From Pyropia haitanensis (taxonomy: Eukaryota > Rhodophyta > Bangiophyceae > Bangiales > Bangiaceae), in NCBI GenBank assembly GCA_008729055.1, contig SDUX01000002.1, forward strand, positions 1,616,496 through 1,680,495: a DNA stretch of 64,000 bases, in the 5' to 3' direction. Numbering within the stretch: position 1 is the first letter of the stretch; each line of letters starts with the position of its first letter. The position numbers and the translations under genes were made by a program. The notes under the pieces are model-generated. The model did no database searches. It saw nothing but the letters and a program-made list of their open reading frames with translations, and was not told where the DNA came from. Shown in pieces: positions 55,672-64,000 of the stretch.

Positions 55672-56261
55672 GGCGCCGACAGCAGCATGGGAAGGGGGGA
55701 TTGGGGGGCGGGAATTGAGGGTGGGGGGGGGAGGATGGTGTGGCTTTGTGCTCTGGAGCTGTTGCAACTGGTCTTCCTGCTGGTTTGTTGGCGGGCGCGG
55801 GGGGAAGGGGGTGACGAGCGCTGCCAGGACGTGCTCGCCGCCTCTGGTTGCCAGCGGCAGCGCGTGGCTGCGTGACTTGCACCTTGCCGCCGGTCGTGTC
55901 GCGGCGACGGCGTCGATGGTGGCGCCGGTGGCCCCCACTCTATGAGGACGGCGTGTCGATACCCCGTAGCAGCCAGCGGGCGGCGTCACGTCCGTGTGGG
56001 CGTCGGCGGTGCAAGTGGGTTGCGAGGGGCGGCGGGGGGGCGCTCACTGCCCCAATCCTATTCATGCTCTCTTGCCCTGACCCCATGCGCGCGCACAGGC
56101 GATGGTCCTTGCCGGTTTGCGCTGCGCCTTGCGGGACGCCCGTCGCCGGGGGGGTGCAGGTGCTTCGTGGGCCGCTAGGATGGCGGCACGCGGGCCGCCG
56201 TGCCCCGTCGACCACCGTGGTGGCGCGTACCGCGGCGGTGGCGGCGGCAGCGACGGCGGTG

Positions 56262-56292
<31 letters not shown>

Positions 56293-56861
56293 CGGTGGCG
56301 GCGGTGGCGGTGGTGGTGGTGGCGGTGGTGGTGGGCTGTCGTAGGTTGGCGGGTGTGGGCTGGGGGAAGGGGGGGGCTTCTCGCGCTGTCGGCGGACTGG
56401 GTGGCCGCCCCGCCGCCGGAGCAGGGGCGTATCGCGGGTGGCAGGCGCGTGCCGGCGACGGCCCGGGGTGGCAAGGGGGGGCAAGCGGGGGGGCGAGGCT
56501 CACCGCCGCCCGTCCGTTTGCTGTTTTTTTTCGGGGGCTAGGGTCTTTCTCTTCCCCTCCGTCCTCTGAAGGTGTGTGGGCACCGCTCAACGTCGTAGCG
56601 ACTGGCCGCCATCGCTGGCGGGGATCGCGGCGGCGGGAGCCGCCCGCGGCGGACCCACGGGCGGGGGTGGTGGCCACGGGAGCGGCGGCGACGGCGCGGC
56701 CCGGCGCGGCCACCCGCGCGCTCCCGCACTCGCAGCCGCAGCGGCGGTGCACGCCTCCGTCTTGGAACTGTCATACCGCGCCCGTTCATTATAGACTAGC
56801 CCGCGTCCACGCTCCCCAATCCCCCCCCACCCCCCTCACGACGCCAACCCCCCGAGCCCGG
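55672..56861. other. Convergent 3' region, MED11-like / Hint protein
   Basis: About 1.2 kb between convergent stops containing the triplet tract at 56219-56340. No gene is supported. Confidence 0.45.
56219..56340. repeat. GGC/GGT triplet microsatellite
   Basis: A near-continuous run of GGC and GGT triplets (GGTGGCGGC words) between the MED11-like and Hint genes. It is outside both coding regions as annotated. Confidence 0.85.
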
Positions 56862-56888
56862 TCACGACCTCCCCATGCGGGGGTCAAC

Positions 56889-56919
<31 letters not shown>

Positions 56920-58793
56920 GTGTGCCCCTGCCAAGCGTCTGGCCACAGGGGGCGGCGGCTTGCCCTCGCCACGAGCCACCGACCGGCGGTCGCCACGGCG
57001 GCGGCGGCGGCGGCCCCCCCCCACCCCCTCGACCTCCACACGGGGGCGGGCGGCGTGCTCCCCCCCCCGCCAAACCCAGCCGCCGCCGCGGCGGCGCGGA
57101 GCACCCGCAGCGCGGCGTGGCCCGCCGCGCGGCGGACCCCCCCGCCGCGCGTCCACTGGCTGACGACCACCCCCCCCACGACGAGCGTCTCCCCCGCGGT
57201 GGTGTGGAACGAGTAGAGGCCCACGCCGCAGCGCCGCGCCACCGCCGTAACAGTCGAGGGGGAGGCCGCCCCGGCACCCCCGCCGACCACCACCCCCACC
57301 ACGTCCCCCACCGCCACGTCCCGGGCGGGCGTCAGCACCGCCGCGGCGGCCACGCCCACCGGCACCAGGTGGCCGCCGGTCAGCGTCACGGCCGGCCCCG
57401 CCGCGGTGGTGAGCGTCACAAAGTTGCACGACCGCGCGGTCGGGTGCGCGTGCGTCCACACGAGGAGGGGCGAGCCGCCGTCGCCGCCGGCGGGTGCGTC
57501 GGGCGTGGCGACGCGCGTGCCCCAGCCGAGGTCCGCGGCGCGCGCCACGCCGCCGCCGGCGGCCAGCGCCACGGCCGCGTCGGCGGGGAAGCACTCGGGG
57601 TCGCCGTCGCTGCCGTTGTCACCGCTGCCATCGATGTCGGCCGGCGTGGCCGTCGGCGTGCTACTCGCCGCGGGGTCATCGACGGCCGCGGGGGCGGGCC
57701 CGGTGGTGCGCTCCCCGCCGGCCGGCGGCAGCGTGACGACTGTGCCGGGCGGCGGCGGCGCGTCTGGGTCGGCCGGGTCTGCCGGTGGCAGCGCCGGCGG
57801 CGGCAGCGCCGGCGGCGGCGCCGCGTCGGACCAGTTGCCCGCCGACGCCGAGTCCACGTACGTGCACACCCCCCCCGTGGCCGCACCCTCCGCGTCCTCC
57901 CCCTCCCCGCCCCCGACGTACCACACGCTGGCCTTGACGCCCGGCGGGATAGCCACCCCCGCGCCCGGCAGCTCGAGCGGCGCCGCCGCCGCCGCGCCGC
58001 CGCCGTTGCCATCGTCCACAGCCGGTGGCGTAAACACCCAGTAGCTCACCCCCGACAGCGCCCACACGCCACACCGCAGGTCGCCCGTGGTGCCCCCCCG
58101 GTAGTACCCCCCCCCCGCCGCGTCGAGCGCGGCCTCGACGGCCGCCACGCCCGGCGGCCCCCCCCCCGCCTCGACGCCACTCGCGTTAAAGCCGTCGCGG
58201 CTATTGACGAGCGTCACGCGGGTGCCCGGCGCGGACACCGCCTCCGCCGCCGCCGCCGCCGCGCACGCGTCGTCGCCGTCGAGGCACACCCGCGGCACCG
58301 CGCACGACGCGCCGTCGGCGGTCATCCAGCGGGGCAGCAGCAGCACCCCCGCCGCGGCGCCGCCAGTCACATTCGCCACCGCCTCGCTGTCGGTGACCGA
58401 CAGCCGCGGCGGGCACCCGCGGGGGGCGTCGGTCGCATCGGCCGCGTCCCCGCCGTCGTCGTCGTCGCCGCCGCCCGCGCCGCCGCTGCTGCCGCCGCCG
58501 CCGCCGCCGCCGCCAATGCGTACGTACGAGTCGATAAAGTAGGAGCGGTCCCAGTCCCGGACGGTGGGGGACAGGCTGCCCGACGCGGCGGCGGCGGCGG
58601 CAGCGGCGGCGGCGGCAGGGACGGGGGCGGACGCAGGGGGCGGCCGCCGCGGCGGGAGCGCCGCGACGGCGGCGCGGGCGCCCGCGGCGGCCGCCACCGC
58701 CACGAGCGCGGCGAGGAGGGGGTGCGCACGCGCGGGGGCGGCCGGGCGGGACCGGCGGCGCACGCCGCCGCCGCGGCCGCCGGGCCGCCGCAT
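56862..58793 (-). CDS. Secreted protein with C-terminal Hint (hedgehog-type, Hog) autoprocessing domain
   Basis: The protein is 643 aa from the ATG at 58793, uninterrupted. Residues 1-46 are a basic start followed by a hydrophobic signal (HPLLAALVAVAAAAGA). A novel N-terminal region (about 70-320) holds DWDRSYFIDSYVRIGG, several cysteines (127, 164, 170, 177, 241, 310) and sequons NVT, NAS and NWS. A Pro/Ala/Asp linker leads to the Hint domain at about 400-545. That domain has ECFPADAAVAL with C401 as the expected nucleophile, DLGWGTRVATPDA, FVTLTTAAGPAVTLTGGHLV (TxxH with T472 and H475), VAVGDVVGVVV and GLYSFHTTAGETLVVGGVVV. In the hedgehog family such domains cut themselves at the Cys. An Ala/Arg-rich end follows. 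No hedgehog signalling (Hedge) domain is recognisable, so the N-terminal part is a different cargo. Confidence 0.8.
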
Positions 58794-59992
58794 CGTGTGG
58801 CCGCCGCACCAACCAACGCAGACGACAACGGGGGACAGAGAGGGGGGGGGTGGGGTGAGGGGGGGGGGGGGGGGAAGGACGGGCACGCTACCGGGCTACT
58901 ACCGGCTGGCAGGGACGACGTTGTCCAGGACGGAGGCGGCCCGGGGGGGTGAAACGCCCGACACGGCAATGGCGGTGGGGGTTGGGCGGCCGCGGCGGCG
59001 GGGCGGCGGCCAAAAGGAAAGCCGAGGCGCGGCGGCGGCGGCGACGCACTGGCGGGCGGGGAGCGGCGGCGGCGGCGGGCTAAAGAGGCTAGCGCCCGCC
59101 GCGTCGCTCGCCGCCCGCCCCTCCCCCAGCTCACCCGCCCATCCGCCTGGCCGCCACCGCGGCGGCGGCCGGCCGCGGCGCGTCTGCCGGCCCGTGCGGC
59201 GGCGGCGGCCGGCCGGCGGCGGCCGCAACGGCCGCGCGCTCGTGCACGGTGGGGGGGGGTGGCGCGCAGCGCGGCGGTCAAAGCAAGGGGGGGGGGGGGG
59301 GGGGGGGTGGTCGGCCGTCCCCCCCCCGAGCGGCGCACCCGCAGCTCCCGCCCCCCCCCATGCGCACGCGCCAGTCTGCCGTCACACCGGGAGCACGTCA
59401 GTGGCGGGGGGGGGGGGGATGAGGGGGGGAGCGAGACGGCGGGCGCGGTGATGCCGCGCCAAAGGGCGGGCAGGGGGGGGGGGGGGGGGGGGGGTAGGTA
59501 GCCTTGTGTGGGTCGTGAGTGCGGACATCCACCGGCGTCGCCCCCTCCTCCTTCCCCCCCCCGTCGCCGCCGCCACCCATTCTCATCCCCGGGAGCGTGT
59601 GGGGGGGGGATTGGGGGGGGGCAGCGACAACGTTTGCTTGGCGGTGGGGCCGCTGCAAGGGTAGGTAGCGGCGGGGGGGGGGGGGGGGGGGGCACCCGCC
59701 GCACGCCAGCGCCGTGCCGCGCCGCGCACGACCCGTCGTTGGCCGACGGGGCACCCGCCGCACGGGCGGTCCACCCCAGGGGGCGCCGCACGGGCGGTGC
59801 ACCCCAGGGGGCGCCGCCCGCGGGGGGGGCGGGGGGGGGCACGCCGCGTCAACGGCGCTGCCGCGGCCCGCCGCGGCGCGCGGCGGCGCCACGACCAACG
59901 CCGCCAGCGCGGGTGTAAATGCGCGGCGTGGCGGCCGCGGCGGCGGCGGCGGCGGCGGCGGCACCGTCTGGACGGGAGCGAGCCGCCGCGGC

Positions 59993-60039
<47 letters not shown>

Positions 60040-60346
60040 AGCGTGCCCCGACCGGGGCCGCGCGTCCCACACTGGCTGTCGACGGCCGGGCGGCGTGGCG
60101 GGCGGGCCGGCCGCGGCCGATCGGCGACGCCGCGTCGCCCCCCCCCGCGCGCCGCGGCGGCCGTGGGGCACCGCCGGCCAGCCGCGGCGGGGCGGGCGGG
60201 CAGCCGGCCGCGGCGGCTGGGCCGGCCCAGCGCGCGACGGTCGCGCGGCGGGGACCCACACGGCTGGCGGCCACCGCGCGTGGCGGTGCCAGTCTGGGCG
60301 CTCTGCCCGCACCCACCCCGTGCTTGCGGCACCGGAGGTGGCCGGT

Positions 60347-60381
<35 letters not shown>

Positions 60382-60635
60382 GGAGGCGGACGGGGTGGAG
60401 GGGGAGGGTGGGCAGCAGGCAGACGGCGCCCACGTCTCGGCCGCGGTCGCCGCCCACCGTGGCAGTGTCAGGGGTTGGCCGTGGGGCGGGCACGCAGCCT
60501 TGCGTGCGCGCGTCTGCCGTCTGTTGCCATCGGCGGCCGCGGCGCGTCCGCCTCGCGCCGGGCCCCCCTCAGTGTAATGCGAGGTGGTCGTGGCCACCGA
60601 GCGACCGGGGCGGCGTTCGCGCCGCTGCGCACGGA
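58794..60635. other. Upstream of the Hint gene; homopolymer- and triplet-rich
   Basis: Roughly 1.8 kb with many G runs, a (CCG)n run at about 59996-60042 and the G34 tract listed separately. It contains the Hint promoter, but no TATA or CCAAT word can be defended. Long open frames here are triplet-repeat artefacts. Confidence 0.4.
60347..60380. repeat. G34 homopolymer
   Basis: The longest homopolymer in the window, 34 G without interruption, about 255 nt from the inverted-repeat element. Confidence 0.9.
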
Positions 60636-60671
60636 TCCTTGTTCCGGGATCCACTTCAAGAGCTCATCAAG
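60636..60671 (+). repeat. Left terminal inverted repeat
   Basis: The 36-bp left arm differs from the reverse complement of the right arm (61992-62027) by one base, a C/G change at its ninth position. Confidence 0.85.
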
Positions 60672-61991
60672 CGCAGAACCTTGCAGATAACTGGATAAGT
60701 AGCCTACTACTCGACCCCGCCTGGAGGCCCCGTTATGGCCGGTGTTTTGATGAGATCTTGAAAACCCTGGATAACGGGGTCTATCCAGACGCCGTCCACG
60801 ACGTACGAGGTACCATCAGGTGCCCCAGAGAGCGGGCTACGCAGAGGGGTATAGAAGAGCCTATGCCGAGGTTGTGTGGAGAAATTATCACAGAAATTCA
60901 ACCTAAATTCAAGAGGCTCTTCCCCGAGGTGGCGCCCCGCTAATTTCTTGAAGAGCTCCTGATCGCGGCACTCTAGTACAAGTATGGCCCGAACCGCCGT
61001 TTTCGAACGCTCTTTTGAACAAACAGAAGGGGTTTATCGACCCTAGACGGGGCACTTGCGAAGCTCTAGGGAGTTGATCTCGCACGACGCATCCTGTATC
61101 TCGCTTGTCTGGCGCGTCTATGTGGACTGCTTTCGTCGATTGTAGAGAGAAGTACACAGGCCCGCTGTCTGGTGCCTGGTCCCGCAACGCCTAATGGCAT
61201 GTGTCGCGACGTGTGTTGCAGCAGCGCCAACTTCAATCCGCAGCGTGTGACTACGGCAGGCCCTGCCGGCCCCGTCGGCGGGGCGACCTGCATCCGGAGC
61301 AGTTCGGGGTCTCCAGATTACCCCTGATGGGGCTACGTCTGTGCGGGCCGGGAGGAGGTATATGTCGAAGGGGACGCCAACACACCTGAGGAGCTACCTC
61401 GGCTCTCGCTCATGGCTTGAGGGGCCGCGGCGCCATGCGAAACTGTACATGAACAGCTATGAAGAAGCAATAAACTACACTGTGTGAACAACCGCCGCGG
61501 TACATCGGACCACCAGGGCGACTTGCCTCGTCCGCACGCTCTCGGCCGCCCCGCGATACACCACGACGTGTTTGTGAGTCTGGTCGCACTACAGGACAAA
61601 GGCTTGAGTGTGCGTCCGCCGCACAAAAACAGCTCAAGCATGGTCATTTCGACCCTAATCGTGCCGGACAACATGCCCGCCTCGTTGCTACCATTGGTGA
61701 TGACTCGAGCACGCGACTCAGGTCACGGATGCGGCCGCGTCGTGTCGTTCTTCCCCGGTTCCATCGGACGTCTCGCCCCCATGAGGACTGCCAAGCGGAA
61801 TCAACTAGAGTTGGAATGTAATGATACGTTCCTTGGCGAATGTGGTACTCGACGTTAATGTCGTAATTCCTTGCAGTTCTGTTGCTACTCAGTGTACAGA
61901 TCGGAACCTAATCTGGCCGTGTCGGGCCGCGTGCGGCAGCTTGATGCGACCTTGAATTTCCTGAACGAGGGTCCTCTTCAAGCCGATCTGG

Positions 61992-62027
61992 CTTGATGAG
62001 CTCTTGAAGTGGATCCCGCAACAAGGA
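61992..62027 (-). repeat. Right terminal inverted repeat
   Basis: The 36-bp right arm is the inverted partner of 60636-60671, ending AACAAGGA on the plus strand. Confidence 0.85.
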
Positions 62028-64000
62028 GCACTTCGCTAGCTAGTGGGTGGGGGGGGTGTGCCGCCGTCGCGGCTGGCCGGCAGCCGCGGCCGCTGCCGGC
62101 GGCGCCCCGTCCGCCAGTGTGGACACGGGTCGAGTCTGCCGTTGGCCCCGCGGCGGCGGCGGCGGCGGCGGCTGGCCGTGGGGCGGCAGGCCCGGCGCCA
62201 CGGCTGTGGGGGGTCAGCCGCTGCCGGTGGATCTGCCCGCCTCCATCCTCGGCCGCTCGGCGACGGCCATCGGGCGGTCGCGGTCGCTGGGCCACGGGGG
62301 GGGGGGGGCGTTCAGGGCGGGGGTGCCAGCGATCTGTGGGGGGACGGCGGCATGCGTGGGGGACGCGCGGCGGGGACGGCGGCGGGGGTCCCCCGCTGCG
62401 CGTCGCGAAGCCACCGATGGGTGGCCAGCCGCGGCCTGCCGGGCGGGCGGCGCGGCCGCCCCGCCGGCCGCCGACGGTCCACTCCGCGTGTGCGGCGCGC
62501 GGCGCGGGTCGGGTGTGGCCGCGCGCATGTGCGTCCATGCGGGGGGGGGATGGGGGCGCCGCTGCGGGTGAATTGACGCTGTCTGGCGCCCGGGCGGGGG
62601 AGGGGGGGGGGGAGGGGGGGGGGGGCGTTGGATGGCCAGGCGCGCGCGGACGCGCTCGCCGAGGGGGCAACGGCCGGCGGCCGGCGTGGCGCCGCGTGGG
62701 CAAACCCGCGGCGGAGCCGCGGCGCTCATCATCGTCGTTGGGTTGGACGACGCGCCCGGCAGCCGCCCTTCTCCACGGGCCGCGGCCGCGGCCAAGGCGG
62801 ATTCGCGCTGGGGGTGGTGGTGCGTGCGGCCGGCCCGTGCCTGACCTCGGGGCGGGCGGGCCTTTGGCGCGTGAGGCGGGCTGGCAGCGGGTGCGCCCCA
62901 CCACCCTCTGCGCGTAGCGCTGCGTCTCCCTCGCCCGCCTTCACCACGGCCGCGGCCACTGCCGCTGGCACTGCGGGCGTGCAAGGTGCACTGCTCCTGC
63001 CGGCCTTCACTTGGCATGGACGCGGACGGCCGGTGCGACGGCGGGTGGGGCGCGGCGAGAGGCGGTGGGGGGGCGCGGGGTCGTTGGCAACAGCGGCCGC
63101 GGTGCGGCCGCAGCATCGGGGAGACCGCGCACCTCCCTCCCGTCCGCGGCTTCGAGGGGAGTGCGGAGCCAACGTCAGCGGGAAGGCCTCGTCGCTGGTC
63201 GCCGCGGGCACCGCGGACGGGATCCCGTCTGCCCCGTTTCCCCTCGACGCGCCGCGCGCAGCGCGCTGGCGCGACCGTGTCGTGGGGAGGCGGACGGGCG
63301 GGCAGGCGGGCGGGCGGGCTGGCGGGCTGGCGGGCGCGGGGGGGGGGGGGGGCGGGTGGCTGGCGACGGTGCACCCGCCCCCTGCCCCGCCCGCCGCCTT
63401 TGCCGTCGCCGTCGACCTGGTGGCCGCCGCTGTCGTCACTGCCATCGTCGTTGTCGCCGCCGCTGCTGCTGCCGCCGCCGCCGCCCCTGCGCGCCATGAG
63501 CACGGCGTTGACGGCGGCGGGAGGGCAGTGCGGGGAGGGGGGGCGGTGAGGAGCACGGCGCGGCCACAGTGGTCGACGAACTTGGGCGGCAAGAGGGAGT
63601 GGACTGGGGAGGGGGTGGGGCGTAGAAAGCGGCACAGACAATGCACACAGCGTAGCGGGGAGCCGGTTCGGCCATGTTCATAGGGGAGGCAGAGGACGCG
63701 AACACAACCTCTCCCACCCGCGGCACCGGCAGTCTGGGCCGGTGGGTGGGGGGCACCCCCCCGGACTGGTCGATGAGGTAGCGACGGCACACCCTTACGC
63801 CGCGGCGGGTGGGGCGTCACCCTCCCCCCTCAAGCTTCCTACCGGAGGGACAAGGGAATGGACAGTGGCCCCAAGCCGCCCGTCACGCTAATAATCACGG
63901 GGGAAACACCGAGGGTCCCTCTGGCGACAACCCCCGGCGCGGGGGAAAGGGCGCCGAACCGGCAAGGGACCCCACCGTGGCGCCGCCGGTGGGCGCCCGT
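62028..64000. other. Terminal stretch, no supportable gene
   Basis: High-GC sequence with long open frames on both strands and irregular low-complexity translations. A minus-strand ATG at 63496 (MARRGGGGGSSSGGDNDDGS) could be the first exon of a gene, but no domain follows and no splice pair is convincing. The last 170 nt are less G/C-repetitive and may belong to a gene beyond the window. Confidence 0.35.

Larger units (their letters stand above)
60636..62027. mobile_element. Probable DNA transposon remnant with 36-bp terminal inverted repeats
   Basis: The ends at 60636-60671 and 61992-62027 are inverted copies identical at 35 of 36 positions, beginning TCCTTGTT and containing GATCCACTTCAAGAGCTC. 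The 1.39 kb between them is much less GC-rich than its surroundings. A plus-strand frame entering from the left end (to 60943) encodes DNWISSLLLDPAWRPRYGRCFDEILKTLDNG.. but I recognise no transposase motif. Another frame at 61484-61858 is unassigned. No target-site duplication is visible at the edges. It is probably a non-autonomous or decayed element, and the class is not assigned. Confidence 0.62.

Noticed and set aside
63400..63496. A possible first exon beginning MARRGGGGGSSSGG on the minus strand
   Set aside because: Only a Gly/Ser/Asp-rich stretch is visible, with no following domain within the window.

Overview
This window reads as nuclear DNA of a very GC-rich photosynthetic eukaryote, most likely a bangiophyte red alga (Porphyra/Pyropia type). 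The evidence is indirect. There are plastid-targeted proteins (an EPSP synthase and a PsbP-like lumenal protein), mitochondrial-type presequences (pyruvate carboxylase and a bacterial-type L1), spliceosomal introns of about 200-670 nt with GT..AG ends (GTACGT and GTAAGT donors), nearly complete G/C use at third codon positions, and many poly-Ala/Gly/Pro triplet runs. The taxon is an inference. I see no rRNA, tRNA, CRISPR array or prokaryotic operon.

Layout. 0.7-4.1 kb: an EB1-type microtubule plus-end protein (+) converges on EPSP synthase (-). 6.3-19.3 kb: four paralogous single-pass membrane proteins of unknown function, arranged as two divergent pairs (-,+ and -,+). 22.2-28.8 kb: pyruvate carboxylase (+) converges on a LOG-family phosphoribohydrolase (-, three exons). 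28.8-33.6 kb: a gene-poor stretch with diverged CA-rich repeats, hairpins and one weak ORF. 33.7-40.5 kb: an AhpD/CMD-like protein (+), a Nudix hydrolase (+, four exons) and a PsbP-like protein (-). 41.9-50.5 kb: a double histidine-phosphatase protein (-), a probable mitochondrial uL1 (+) and a SAP-like nuclear protein (-). 54.8-58.8 kb: a MED11-like Mediator subunit (+) converges on a secreted Hint/Hog-domain protein (-). 60.6-62.0 kb: an element with 36-bp terminal inverted repeats. The last 2 kb have no gene I can support.

How the genes relate. They are independent monocistronic eukaryotic genes, mostly in convergent or divergent pairs, and not a pathway cluster. EPSP synthase and the PsbP-like protein act in the plastid, pyruvate carboxylase and uL1 in the mitochondrion, MED11 and the SAP-like protein in the nucleus. 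The four-copy family and the Hint protein belong to the secretory pathway or cell surface. The most novel material is the duplicated divergent pair of membrane proteins, the Hint protein, and the odd N-terminus of EPSP synthase.

Caution on quality. In five genes the reading frame breaks at a G or C homopolymer of about 9-19 nt. The net defect is always one missing base, which fits consensus under-calling better than real pseudogenes.
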